NCBI RefSeq assembly: GCF_014202645.1
Contig: NZ_JACHHG010000009.1
Coordinates: 62,001 to 126,000, forward strand
DNA from: Deinobacterium chartae
GTDB lineage: Bacteria > Deinococcota > Deinococci > Deinococcales > Deinococcaceae
Reading direction: 5' to 3'
DNA: 64,000 bases
Shown: positions 31,458 to 39,670 of the stretch, one piece after another
Layout of the letters: each line of letters begins with the position of its first letter
Position numbering within the stretch: position 1 is the stretch's first letter
Notes under the pieces: model-generated
The model's database searches: none
What the model was told of the DNA's origin: nothing
The model's input: only the letters and a program-made list of their open reading frames with translations
Made by a program: the position numbers and the translations under genes

Positions 31458-31486
31458 AAAACGCCCCCGGCGGGAGGCCGGGGGCG
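31458..31486 (-). terminator. Intrinsic terminator/attenuator in the ABC operon leader
   Basis: Ten-base arms CGCCCCCGGC (31462-31471) and GCCGGGGGCG (31477-31486) followed on the minus strand by TTTT (31461-31458). It lies after the small peptide gene and 37 nt before the ATPase start, so transcription must read through it to reach the exporter genes. Confidence 0.85.
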
Positions 31487-31503
31487 GGATCAGCGGAAGC
31501 TGC

Positions 31504-31584
31504 CTAGAGGGCGAGTCCGGACCACACATCCACCAGCCACGTGTGCGTTGGCTTAGCGGTGAAAACGTTATCGATCCGGCGCAT
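31504..31584 (-). CDS. 26-residue leader peptide or peptide precursor
   Basis: A complete short gene: AAAGGAGGGG sits 6 nt before ATG, and a TTGTCA-N18-TATGCT promoter (31648-31619) is upstream. The product starts MRRIDNVFTAKP and ends TWLVDVWSGLAL, with two Trp and no Cys. A transcription terminator follows before the ATPase gene. Two readings fit: a leader peptide whose translation controls read-through into the exporter operon, or the precursor of a small exported peptide acted on by the operon's acetyltransferase. It matches no peptide family known to me. Confidence 0.6.
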   Translation of the reverse strand: MRRIDNVFTAKPTHTWLVDVWSGLAL

Positions 31585-31618
31585 CTGTACCCCTCCTTTA
31601 CTACACAGTCTTACCCTG

Positions 31619-31648
31619 AGCATAGCCGCAGGCTCCGGGGGCTGACAA
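31619..31648 (-). promoter_or_regulatory. Promoter of the peptide/ABC exporter operon
   Basis: On the minus strand TTGTCA (31648-31643), an 18-bp spacer and TATGCT (31624-31619). This is among the best -35/-10 pairs in the window and gives a leader of about 28 nt before the peptide ATG. Confidence 0.7.
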
Positions 31649-31708
31649 GCGGTGTAGGCCATGGTGCCTAGTAGCACACGTGGGTGGGCAGGAGGTGAGA
31701 GCCCGAAG

Positions 31709-31984
31709 CTAGGGAAGCGCCTCGAGGGACTGCGCGTGGCAGCGGTAACCGACCGTGCGGGCTCCCTGGACGACGGCGACCGGCGTCCGTCCCGACGCCC
31801 AGCAGGCCATACGCTGCTGCTGGCAGGCCGAGAAACCGCCGGGGCCGACGCTGCATTCCCCGGATATCTCGGGGGTTGGCGCCTCGAAACGGGGCGGCAC
31901 GCCTTCGAGCGGTCCCCACGGGGCAGCCCAGGCGGAGGCGAGCAGGACGGTCACGGTCAATGCGGTCAGGGAAGGTCTGAACAT
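31709..31984 (-). CDS. Small secreted cysteine-containing protein
   Basis: A 91-residue protein with a signal peptide (LTVTVLLASAWA-AP). The mature part holds four Cys (GECSVG, SACQQQRMACWASG, GYRCHAQ), likely two disulfides, and reads like small periplasmic proteins with a C...C...C...C pattern of the 'cysteine-rich, GRTPVAVVQG' kind. GAGGAG precedes the ATG at a good distance. I do not recognise the family. It is monocistronic, next to the peptide/ABC operon but with its own start signals. Confidence 0.6.
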   Translation of the reverse strand: MFRPSLTALTVTVLLASAWAAPWGPLEGVPPRFEAPTPEISGECSVGPGGFSACQQQRMACWASGRTPVAVVQGARTVGYRCHAQSLEALP

Positions 31985-32235
31985 ACGCGCTCCTCGAGGT
32001 CAGGTGGCTTGCCGGGTCTTAAAGTGCACCCGGCGAACCGTTTTGTTCGGGCGACCTCAGGGTGCAGCAAGGCCCCTGAAATCAGCCTGAACCGTGACGG
32101 CACCCTGCCCGGAAAGGCCGCCCGGGTCGCTGGAACAAGTCCTCCGGGTGCCGTATGCTGGCGGTTGACGCGCCAATGAAGTGCGGCTGACATGCTGAGG
32201 CCGGGTACCCTGCCGGGCCTCCCAGAGGTTGAAAG
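31985..32235. other. Intergenic region before the importer operon
   Basis: No supported gene. It holds the promoter region of the small secreted protein on one side and of the importer operon on the other; TTGAAAG-like sequence stands just before the ATG at 32236. Confidence 0.4.
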
Positions 32236-32733
32236 ATGAAAAAGCTAGTAGTGATAAGCAGCCTGGCCCTGCTGGCGGCGGGGGCCTCGGCCTCCCCCAG
32301 CGCCTACGTGGAACCCGCCTTCGAATTCAACGTGAACTCGAGGGGCGACTTCGGGGTGGGCCTCGAGGTTCCGCTGCACAACTTCCCGGTCGATGCGTCC
32401 TGGGAAGCGAACCTGACCCTGACGCGCGGCTTTGACGCCGAGGTGGCGGGCAAGGCCCTGCTGTTCCCGTCGCTGCTGCCCGAACCGCCGCTGGCGGTGG
32501 CCCTGCGCGGTGACCTCGAGTTCGGCGAGCGCGGGCTGGGCCTGCACCTCGGACCGCTGGCCTCGCTGGACTTCTCGCCCCTGACCCTTAACGCCGGGCT
32601 GTACCCGGGCTTCAAGGCGGGGCGCTTTGACCTGAAGTACCACCTGGGTGTGCGCTACTACTTCGACAACAACGCGCTCGATCTGGCCTGGGACAGCGGC
32701 GCACTGAAGCTGGGCGCGCGCCTGGCCTTCTGA
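32236..32733 (+). CDS. Exported beta-rich protein of unknown function
   Basis: A 165-residue protein with signal peptide (MKKLVVISSLALLAAGASA). The mature chain alternates polar and hydrophobic residues in short strands (VEPAFEFNVNSRGDFGVGLEVPL, KALLFPSLLP, LALRGDLEFGERGLGLHLGPLASLDF) and ends with Phe (GARLAF), like a small outer-membrane barrel. Its stop overlaps the importer permease start by one base, so it is probably part of the same operon. Role unknown; a pore for the importer's substrate is speculation. Confidence 0.65.
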   Translation: MKKLVVISSLALLAAGASASPSAYVEPAFEFNVNSRGDFGVGLEVPLHNFPVDASWEANLTLTRGFDAEVAGKALLFPSLLPEPPLAVALRGDLEFGERGLGLHLGPLASLDFSPLTLNAGLYPGFKAGRFDLKYHLGVRYYFDNNALDLAWDSGALKLGARLAF

Positions 32734-33614
32734 TGCAGCTGACCCGCCCTGAGCCGCGCCCCAAAGCGCGGACGCGGCTCAAGCTGGTTCCCGGCTGGTG
32801 GGGTCTGCTTCCGGCGCTGGCCGGCATGGCGCTGTTTCTGGGCTATCCGCTGATCCAAGTGATGGGCTTTTCCACCCTCGAGTGGGGCGGGCTCGGTGCG
32901 GGCACGCCGGTGGGCGCGCAGAACTACCTGCGCATGACCCAGGATCCCGAGCTGGGCCGCGCCCTGCTGGTCACGCTGGGCTTCGCAGCCCTGACCCTGC
33001 CGCTGTACGTGCTGCTGTCGGCCTTTGTCGCGATGGAACTCGAGGGCACGCGCCTCGAGCGGCCGATCAAGGCGCTGCTGTTCCTGCCCGGGCTGATCAC
33101 GGTGGGGGCCTCGGCCATCTCGTGGTACACCCTGGCTGCGCCGGAGTACGGCCTGATCTCGCAGCTCACCGGCCTGAACATTCCCTGGGACCGCAGCGGC
33201 TTCGCAGCCCTGGCGGTGGTGGCCGCCTTCACACTGTGGCAGCACCTGGGCTACGGGGTGCTGGTCTTCTCGGCGGCCCTCAAGAACCTGCCGCAGGAGG
33301 TCCTCGAGGCCGCCCGGGTGGACGGCGCTTCGGAAGAGGCGCTGCGCTGGCGCATCGTGCTGCCGCTGCTGCGCCCCTCGCTGGTGTTTCTGGGCGTGGT
33401 GGGCTCGCTGTACGCGCTACAGTCGTACACCGCCGTGTTTCTGCTCACGCGCGGCGGACCGTTCGGGAGCACGCGGGTGGTGGGCTATTACCTGTACGAG
33501 GTGGCCTTCGAGCGCTATCAGCTGGGGTACGGTGCGGCGCTGTCGGTCGGCGTGTTGCTGCTGGCCTTCGCGGTGGCGGCCGTACAGGCCCGGCGCCTGA
33601 GGAGCGAGCTGTGA
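32733..33614 (+). CDS. Sugar/glycerol-phosphate ABC transporter permease (MalF/UgpA type)
   Basis: A 293-residue inner-membrane permease with six helices. The EAA loop that contacts the ATPase is EAARVDGASEEALRWRIVLPLLRPSL. The N-terminal LLPALAGMALFLGYPLIQVM and the GGPFGSTRVVGYYLYEVAFERYQLGYGAALSV segment are typical of MalF/UgpA subunits. It overlaps the second permease by 4 bp. The operon has no ATPase gene, so a shared MsmX-like ATPase elsewhere is expected. Confidence 0.9.
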   Translation: MQLTRPEPRPKARTRLKLVPGWWGLLPALAGMALFLGYPLIQVMGFSTLEWGGLGAGTPVGAQNYLRMTQDPELGRALLVTLGFAALTLPLYVLLSAFVAMELEGTRLERPIKALLFLPGLITVGASAISWYTLAAPEYGLISQLTGLNIPWDRSGFAALAVVAAFTLWQHLGYGVLVFSAALKNLPQEVLEAARVDGASEEALRWRIVLPLLRPSLVFLGVVGSLYALQSYTAVFLLTRGGPFGSTRVVGYYLYEVAFERYQLGYGAALSVGVLLLAFAVAAVQARRLRSEL

Positions 33615-34384
33615 GCGTGCTGCGCAAGGCACTCACCGCCGTGGTGGTGGCGCTGGTGCTCGTACCGCTGCTGTGGCTGGCCTACTCGGCTTTTCTGCCG
33701 CGCGAGGCGCTGTACTCGGGTCAGCCGCTGACGCTGCGGCTGAGCTTCGAAAACTTCCGCAACCTCGCTCCGCTGGGCCTCGAGCGGCCGCTGGTGGTCA
33801 GCCTGCTGGCCAGTTCGGCGGTGGTGCTGCTGCAGTTGATGATCGCGCTTCCCGCAGCCTACGCGCTGCGCTCGGGCGCGCGGATGCTGGGGCTGTTCCT
33901 GCTGGCCCTGGCCATCCCGGCCGAACTGCTGCTGGTACCGCTGTACGGCCTGCTGCAGAGCCTGAAACTGCTGGCTACACCCTGGGCGCTGGTGCTGCCC
34001 TTCGCCGCCAGTCCCTTCGCGGTGTTTTTGCTGTACCAGGGCCTGCTGCGTCAGCCGTGGGCCTACGTCGAGGCCGCGCGCATCGACGGGGCAGGCGAGC
34101 TGACCATCATGACCCGCATCATGGCTCCGCTGCTGCGTGCCGAGCTGGCCGCCGCCGGGGTTCTGGCCTTCGCGGCGCACTGGAACTTGGTGCTGTATCC
34201 GCGCGTGGTGGCCCCGGAAACCTATCCCACCGTGCAAGTCGCCCTCGCCAACCTGCTGCGTTCCAGCGGCAACGACTGGGGCCTGCTCGGTGCGGCGGCG
34301 CTGGTGACCTCGCTGCCGATCGTGCTGCTGTACTTCGCTTTCGAGAAACAGATCTCCAAAACCTTTCAGGGAGGAATCAAATGA
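33611..34384 (+). CDS. Sugar/glycerol-phosphate ABC transporter permease (MalG/UgpE type)
   Basis: A 257-residue partner permease. The EAA loop reads EAARIDGAGELTIMTRIMAPLLRAEL and the chain ends with LLYFAFEKQISKTFQGGIK, the usual MalG-type C-terminus. Starts with GTG overlapping the upstream permease and ends overlapping the binding-protein start, giving strict order permease-permease-binding protein. This is shorter than many MalG homologs (about 280). Confidence 0.9.
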   Translation: MSVLRKALTAVVVALVLVPLLWLAYSAFLPREALYSGQPLTLRLSFENFRNLAPLGLERPLVVSLLASSAVVLLQLMIALPAAYALRSGARMLGLFLLALAIPAELLLVPLYGLLQSLKLLATPWALVLPFAASPFAVFLLYQGLLRQPWAYVEAARIDGAGELTIMTRIMAPLLRAELAAAGVLAFAAHWNLVLYPRVVAPETYPTVQVALANLLRSSGNDWGLLGAAALVTSLPIVLLYFAFEKQISKTFQGGIK

Positions 34385-35580
34385 ACGTCAAACTGCTCGC
34401 CGTCGCCCTGGCGATGGCCGGAACGGCCCTGGCCGCTCCCACCAAGATCACCTTCTGGCACTCGATGGAGTCCAGCAAGGACGATGTCAAGGCCCTGGCG
34501 GACGCCTTTAACCGCTCGCAGGACGACTACGAGATCGTGCCGCAGGTCGCAGGCAACTACCGCGAGGCGGAGACCAAACTGATCTCGGCGCTGCGCGCGA
34601 ATTCGGGGCCGGTCATGTTCCAGGCCGAACTCTCGTTCTTTACCAAGCTCGCTGCCGATGGCGTGCTGGCCGATCTGAGCAGCCTGGAAAAAACGCTGCC
34701 CGAAGCCACCGTGAAGGATTTTTACCCGGCGGTATGGGAGTACGGCGAGGTGGGCGGTCGGCGCTACGGCCTGCCCTGGAACACCTCCACCCCGGTGCTG
34801 TACTACAACGCCAACGTCTTCAAGGCCAAGGGTGTCAAGCCCCCCAAAACCTACGCCGAATTCGAAGCGGCGGCCAAGAAGGTCTCCAACCGCGGCTCAA
34901 AGGGCTTTATCGCCATGGCGGACTCGTGGCAGTTCGAGCAGATGGTGCTCGCCCGCGGCGGCAACGTGGTCAAGGGCAACCAGCCCAACTTCGACTCGCC
35001 CGAGGTGGTCGACGCCCTCGAGATGCTGGTGCGCATGTCCAAAAACGGCTCGGCCAATCCGCGCAACCTGGGCGAGGCGCAGTTCGCCATCCTCGACTTC
35101 GTGCGCACCAAGAACTTCATGGCGGTCGCCTCGATCGCCAACTGGCCGGACATCTTGCCCTACAGCGTGGCCTTCGAGCTCGGCGTGGCCCCCATGCCCT
35201 GCGCCAAGACCTGCCAGGTGCCCTTCGGCGGTGCCGAGCTGGTGGTCTTGAAGAACGCCAGCGCCAAGGAGCAGGCGGGGGCTTTTGCCTTCTGGAAGTT
35301 CCTGGTCGAACCCAAAAACCTGGCCGACTGGGTACAGAAGACCTACTACGTCTCGCCGCGCCGCAGCGTGCTGCCGCTGCTCAAGGACTTCTACGCCCAG
35401 AACCCCTACCGCAAGACCGCCTTCGAGCAGCTTGATCAGGCGGTATCGCGCCCGCGCGTGCCCGGCTACGCCACGTGGCGCGCCTACCTCGAGGAGGCCA
35501 TCGAACGGGCGACCAAGGGCGGCGTGCCCGCCCGCGCCGCCCTGCAAGAAGCCCAGCGCCGCGCCCTGGCCGCACGCTGA
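34381..35580 (+). CDS. Extracellular solute-binding protein, UgpB-like
   Basis: A 399-residue periplasmic binding protein (signal peptide MNVKLLAVALAMAGTALA). The start of the mature part, KITFWHSMESSKDDVKALADAFNRSQ, and the GNYREAETKLISALRA segment resemble UgpB, the glycerol-3-phosphate and phosphodiester binding protein; GLPWNTSTPVLYYNANVFK is a general feature of family-1 solute-binding proteins. Substrate is therefore likely a glycerol-phosphate compound or sugar. It is coupled to the permease upstream and followed after 2 nt by an isomerase-type gene. Confidence 0.88.
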   Translation: MNVKLLAVALAMAGTALAAPTKITFWHSMESSKDDVKALADAFNRSQDDYEIVPQVAGNYREAETKLISALRANSGPVMFQAELSFFTKLAADGVLADLSSLEKTLPEATVKDFYPAVWEYGEVGGRRYGLPWNTSTPVLYYNANVFKAKGVKPPKTYAEFEAAAKKVSNRGSKGFIAMADSWQFEQMVLARGGNVVKGNQPNFDSPEVVDALEMLVRMSKNGSANPRNLGEAQFAILDFVRTKNFMAVASIANWPDILPYSVAFELGVAPMPCAKTCQVPFGGAELVVLKNASAKEQAGAFAFWKFLVEPKNLADWVQKTYYVSPRRSVLPLLKDFYAQNPYRKTAFEQLDQAVSRPRVPGYATWRAYLEEAIERATKGGVPARAALQEAQRRALAAR

Positions 35581-35582
35581 AC

Positions 35583-36353
35583 ATGCGGCTGGGATTCTCG
35601 CCGTCCACGGCCCGCATCCTCGACCTCGAGGCGGCTTACCGCCTGGCGGTCGAGCTGGACCTCGAGTTCCTCGAGCTGGCCTGGGAGTTGCAGGAAATTG
35701 ACCCCCGGCTGCAGCACCCGGAGCGGGTGCGTGAGCTGTCGCGGGCAACCGGGGTGGGAGTCACGCTGCACCTGCCGTTCATGGAGCTCAACCTTGCCTC
35801 GGTGTTTCCGGGCGTGGCCCAAAACAGCCTCGAGCGGGTGCGGCGCGCGCTCGAGTACGGAGCGCGGGTGGATGCCAGCGTGGGCGTGTTGCATACCGGA
35901 CGCGTGCCCGAGCACCATCCGCAGGTGCTCGAGGCGGCGTGGCACACCCTGCACGCCTCGCTGGAAGCGCTGCGCGACCCGCCGTTTCCGATCGCGCTGG
36001 AGAACACCGCCCTCGAGCCGCGTGACCTGCTGCGTGGTCCTGCCGAACTCGAGGCCCTGTGCGCCCGCTTTGGCATGGGGGCCACGCTGGACTTCGGGCA
36101 CGCCTTCGTGGAAGGCGGCGCAGAACTGCTCGCCCGCTACCAGCAGGAGCTGACCCAGGTGCTGCACCTGCACCTGCACGACAACTCCGGCCAGGGCGAC
36201 GAGCACCTGCCGGTGGGCCGGGGCGCGATTCCCTGGGAGGCACAGGCCGCATACCTGCGGACCTTTAGCGGAACCGCCGACCTCGAGATCGCGGGCAGCG
36301 AAGCCGAGGTGCGTGCGGCAGTGGCACACCTGCGGGCGGTGCTGGCCGGCTGA
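35583..36353 (+). CDS. Sugar phosphate isomerase/epimerase-like TIM-barrel protein
   Basis: A 256-residue protein of the xylose-isomerase-like TIM-barrel family (AP endonuclease 2 superfamily). Metal-binding and catalytic positions can be seen: Glu in DLEFLELAWE, VTLHLPFMELN, VLHTGRVPEHH, ALENTALEPRD, ATLDFGHAF, LHLHDNSGQGDEHLPVG. It follows the binding-protein gene with 2 nt between, so it probably processes the imported substrate. The exact substrate is unknown. Confidence 0.85.
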   Translation: MRLGFSPSTARILDLEAAYRLAVELDLEFLELAWELQEIDPRLQHPERVRELSRATGVGVTLHLPFMELNLASVFPGVAQNSLERVRRALEYGARVDASVGVLHTGRVPEHHPQVLEAAWHTLHASLEALRDPPFPIALENTALEPRDLLRGPAELEALCARFGMGATLDFGHAFVEGGAELLARYQQELTQVLHLHLHDNSGQGDEHLPVGRGAIPWEAQAAYLRTFSGTADLEIAGSEAEVRAAVAHLRAVLAG

Positions 36354-36380
36354 GCGCGCTGCGCAGGTACCCAGCCTGCT

Positions 36381-36422
36381 GGCGGTGCTGGGCTGCACGT
36401 GCGGCCCAGCACCGCCTTTTTA
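36381..36422. terminator. Terminator of the importer operon
   Basis: Thirteen-base arms GGCGGTGCTGGGC (36381-36393) and GCCCAGCACCGCC (36404-36416) followed by TTTTTA. It overlaps the end of the convergent gene, which it may also end. Confidence 0.9.
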
Positions 36423-37778
36423 TCGCTTGGGCGAGAGCAGGTAAACCGCGCCCGCCGCGTCGTCCGAGATCAGCAAGTTGCCCTGCTGGTCCGGCACCGC
36501 GTCTACGGGACGGCCCCACGCCTCGCCGTCCTCGCCCAGCCAGCCGCGCACCAGATCCAGGCTGTCTGCGGGCCGGTCGCGCACCCAGGGGAAGAACACC
36601 ACCTTGTAGCCGATCGGTTCGGTGCGGTTCCACGAGCCGTGCAGCGCGGTCACCGCTCCCTGGCGGTAGGCTGCGGGCACCGGGGAGCCGTGCAGAAAGC
36701 TGAGCCCCAGCGGGGCCGAATGGGCCGGAATGCCCTGATCCACCCGTTCCATGGCGCCGCAGTCCACCCGGCCGTCCGCGTTGTTCTGCCAGTCCACGTT
36801 GAAGGGCATGTCCCTCAGCCCCGATCCGGTATCCGGATCAGGATTGCAAAACGGCCAGCCGAAGTTGTTGCCGCTCTCGACCCGCACGAATTCCTCCGGC
36901 GGATGGTTGTCCACGTAGGCGGGGATCACCTTGCCCAGGTCGCTGCTGCCATCGCCGTCAAAGTCACGGTCAAAAGGGTAGGCGATCTGGTCGCGGTTGT
37001 TGACCACCACCCAGAGCGATCCGTCCGGCGCGAAGGCCAAGCCCTCGGCGTTGCGCAGTCCCTGGGCGAACAGGGCCCGGTTGCCGCCGGCCGCATCGTA
37101 CACGTAAATGGCCCCCTGCTTGGGATCCGCCTCGAGGTCACGCGGATCGGCGTTCGAGGAGGAGGCGATGGAGACGTACAGCCTGCCGTCTGCCACCGCG
37201 ATGTTCTTGAGCTCGTGCCCGTAGTTTCCGCCCAGAGCGCTGCTGGAGTTGCGGTCGGGCAGGCCGGTCACGACCTCCTCACGAGCGCGGGTGGTCGTGT
37301 CACCGGACTGGTAGACCGAGCGGGTGATCCGGTGGCTCTCGGAGACGTAGAGGTAGGTGGTGTCGCCCTCGCGGTAAAAGACCATGTCGTGCGGATTGCG
37401 CAGGCCGCTCGCGAAGTCGTTGACGTTCGCCGGTCCCCCTGCAGCGCGCACGATCCGCAGCACCTTGCCGGTCGAGGGCTGCGACACCAGCACGTCGCCG
37501 TTCGGCGCGACCGCCAGGAAACGTGCCCGGGAAACGCGGGCCAGCACCGAAATCTCAAAGCCGGGGGGCACCTCGAGGCGCCGCTCGACGTCGAAGGGGG
37601 CCGAGCGCATGCTCTGGGGCACCGAGACGGTCACGGTCCTCGAGGCGGGTTGCGGCGTCTCCCCCACTTCTCCCGGTGGGTTGGCCCCGGAGGGGTTCTG
37701 GGCGTTCGAGCAAGCACCCAGGGCGGCGAGCAGCAGTGTAACCAGCAGCGGACGGGCAGAACGGGCACGTTCGTTCAC
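36420..37778 (-). CDS. Lipoprotein of the glucose/sorbosone dehydrogenase family
   Basis: A 452-residue exported lipoprotein (lipobox ALGACS). The body is a six-bladed beta-propeller of the PQQ-dependent sugar dehydrogenase type: PPGFEISVLARVSRARFLAVAPNGDVLVSQP, GLRNPHDMVFYREGD, FAQGLRNAEGLAFAPDGSLWVVVNNRDQI, NFGWPFCNPD and HSAPLGLSFLHGSPVP. Closest in layout to L-sorbosone dehydrogenases. Whether it binds PQQ is not clear from sequence; no PQQ synthesis genes are in the window. Likely periplasmic side of the envelope, single-gene unit. Confidence 0.85.
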   Translation of the reverse strand: MNERARSARPLLVTLLLAALGACSNAQNPSGANPPGEVGETPQPASRTVTVSVPQSMRSAPFDVERRLEVPPGFEISVLARVSRARFLAVAPNGDVLVSQPSTGKVLRIVRAAGGPANVNDFASGLRNPHDMVFYREGDTTYLYVSESHRITRSVYQSGDTTTRAREEVVTGLPDRNSSSALGGNYGHELKNIAVADGRLYVSIASSSNADPRDLEADPKQGAIYVYDAAGGNRALFAQGLRNAEGLAFAPDGSLWVVVNNRDQIAYPFDRDFDGDGSSDLGKVIPAYVDNHPPEEFVRVESGNNFGWPFCNPDPDTGSGLRDMPFNVDWQNNADGRVDCGAMERVDQGIPAHSAPLGLSFLHGSPVPAAYRQGAVTALHGSWNRTEPIGYKVVFFPWVRDRPADSLDLVRGWLGEDGEAWGRPVDAVPDQQGNLLISDDAAGAVYLLSPKR

Positions 37779-37861
37779 GGGACACCTCGGAATTCAGGTT
37801 GGACAACGTTCCTCCCGAGGATAGAAGGCCCGCGTGAACCCTGCCCGTTTTCCGGCTTAAG

Positions 37862-38560
37862 TCATCTTTCCCGAACCTGCGCCGCCGGACCCTCGAGCCG
37901 CCGGAGCGGGTCCGAACCACCGCCCTCGAGGCGGCGCTCGAACTCGCGGATGTTCGAGGCAGCCAGCACGCCGAGTGCCAGCAGGTGCCGCATGGCCGCC
38001 GTGTCAGAGCGGTCACGGTGCAGCAGGCGGTTAATCTCCTCGATGCTCGCCTCGCGCGGCCCGCGCTCGAGCAGTTCAAAGCGGTCGCCGGGGGCCACCC
38101 GACCGGCCTCGAGGACCCGAAAATAAAAGCCGGTCAGGCCCGCCTGCTGCACCCACAGCGACATCTTCGGCTCGCCGTGCAGCGCAGAGAGCTTGAAGCA
38201 CGGCTGGCGCGGCTGCGACACCTGCACGGTGGCCGTACCGATTCGGAAGACGTCGTGCAGACACACGTTCTCCTCGAGCAGTCCTGAGACGGTGAAGTTC
38301 TCGCCGAAGGCGGGCACCTCGAGGTCACGGCCCAGCCGGTCCTTCCAGGCGGCGTAGTGTTCGATCGGGTAAACGCACACGGCCTTGTCGGGTCCTCCGT
38401 GCACCCGCAAGTCGGCCTGGCCGTCGCCCGCGAGGCCTGTGGCACCCAGGGTCAGCGCCTCGCTCACCGGGCGCTTGCGAATTCCGCTGGGCACGTGGGT
38501 GTCCCGGTAGGCCAGAGGCTGGGGAAGGCCGACGTTCAGGCTGACAAGACGCGCACTCAT
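37862..38560 (-). CDS. MOSC domain protein, YiiM-like
   Basis: A 232-residue protein with an N-terminal MOSC domain and a C-terminal three-helix region (EASIEEINRLLHRDRSDTAAMRHLLALGVLAASNI). The molybdenum-cofactor-linked motifs are GDGQADLRVHGGPDKAVCVYP, FGENFTVSGLLEENVCLHD and the conserved Cys in VSQPRQPCFKL. This arrangement matches YiiM, which reduces N-hydroxylated bases such as 6-hydroxylaminopurine. It stands alone between two propeller genes. Confidence 0.87.
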   Translation of the reverse strand: MSARLVSLNVGLPQPLAYRDTHVPSGIRKRPVSEALTLGATGLAGDGQADLRVHGGPDKAVCVYPIEHYAAWKDRLGRDLEVPAFGENFTVSGLLEENVCLHDVFRIGTATVQVSQPRQPCFKLSALHGEPKMSLWVQQAGLTGFYFRVLEAGRVAPGDRFELLERGPREASIEEINRLLHRDRSDTAAMRHLLALGVLAASNIREFERRLEGGGSDPLRRLEGPAAQVRER

Positions 38561-38664
38561 GGGCCCAGCCTACCGCTTGGGGCGCGGGTAGCCCAGCACC
38601 ATTTGCGATCAACCGCTCAAGCCGCACTCCTGATCCGCTCAAAAAACACTTCTAAACTGAATTC

Positions 38665-39669
38665 ATGAAAAAGTTAGTGCTGCTGGCAGCGCTCGCCGCC
38701 TTTTCCGCACAGGCACAGCAGGCCCGCACGCTGATCAGCGGCCTCGAGGTGCCCTGGGACCTGACCTTCGCCCCCGATGGCGCGCTCTACTTCACCGAAC
38801 GGGGCGGCCGGGTCAGCCGCTACCAGGACGGCAAACGCACCACTTTGGCCCGACTCGAGGTGCGCAGCGGCGGTGAGGCCGGACTGATGGGCCTGGCCCT
38901 GGAACCGGACTTTCCCAAGACCCCGCACATCTACTTGTGTTACAGCTACTCGGAGGGCGGAGCCAAAAACAAGATCTCGCGCTTTACCCTCTCCGGAAAC
39001 CGGCTGGGTTCCGAGCGGACCCTGTTGGCCAACCTGCCCGGCGGCGCGATCCACAACGGCTGCCGCCTGACGTTTGGTCCCGACGGCAAACTGTACGCCA
39101 CCACCGGCGACGCGGGCAACGCGGCACTGGCGCAGCAGCGCGGCTCGCTGGGCGGCAAGATCTTGCGCCTGAACAAGGACGGATCGGTACCGGACGACAA
39201 TCCTTTCAAGGGCTCGCCGGTGTACTCGCTGGGTCACCGCAACCCACAGGGCCTGATATTCGTGGGCAACCGGCTGTACTCGACCGAGCACGGCCCCGGC
39301 GACAACGACGAGGTCAACCGCATTCAGGCCGGAAAAAACTACGGCTGGCCCGAGGTAGGTGGCACGCGCTCCACCGCCCGGTTCACCGGAGCGCTCAAGT
39401 CCTACTCGCCCACCCTGGCCGTCTCGGGCCTGGACGCCCTGAACAACGGCGACCTGATCTTGACCAGCCTCAAGGCCGGGCAACTGCGCCGCCTGCGCCT
39501 CGAGGGGGATCGGGTGGTCTCCGACCGCCTGCTGGTCAACGGCCAGTACGGCCGCCTGCGCGACGTGGCGGTGGGACCGGACGGCAAACTGTACGTGGCC
39601 ACCTCGAACCGCGACGGACGCGGCACACCCCGGGGGCAAGACGACCGCATCCTGGTGATCGAGCCCTAG
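38665..39669 (+). CDS. PQQ-dependent sugar dehydrogenase-like propeller (YliI type)
   Basis: A 334-residue exported protein (signal peptide MKKLVLLAALAAFSAQAQ). Motifs of soluble aldose dehydrogenases appear in sequence: LEVPWDLTFAPDGALYFTERGGRVS, EAGLMGLALEPDF, PGGAIHNGCRLTFGPDGKLYATTGDAG, SLGHRNPQGLIF, STEHGPGDNDEVNRI and NYGWPEVGG. The His in HRNPQG and the catalytic His in GAIHNG fit YliI/Asd. The start appears leaderless: TAAACT (38653-38658) lies 6 nt before the ATG. Confidence 0.88.
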   Translation: MKKLVLLAALAAFSAQAQQARTLISGLEVPWDLTFAPDGALYFTERGGRVSRYQDGKRTTLARLEVRSGGEAGLMGLALEPDFPKTPHIYLCYSYSEGGAKNKISRFTLSGNRLGSERTLLANLPGGAIHNGCRLTFGPDGKLYATTGDAGNAALAQQRGSLGGKILRLNKDGSVPDDNPFKGSPVYSLGHRNPQGLIFVGNRLYSTEHGPGDNDEVNRIQAGKNYGWPEVGGTRSTARFTGALKSYSPTLAVSGLDALNNGDLILTSLKAGQLRRLRLEGDRVVSDRLLVNGQYGRLRDVAVGPDGKLYVATSNRDGRGTPRGQDDRILVIEP

Positions 39670-39670
39670 T

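Noticed and set aside
31966-32193. A 75-codon minus-strand frame between the small secreted protein and the importer operon
   Set aside because: No ribosome binding site, no motif and composition of noncoding sequence; left as intergenic.
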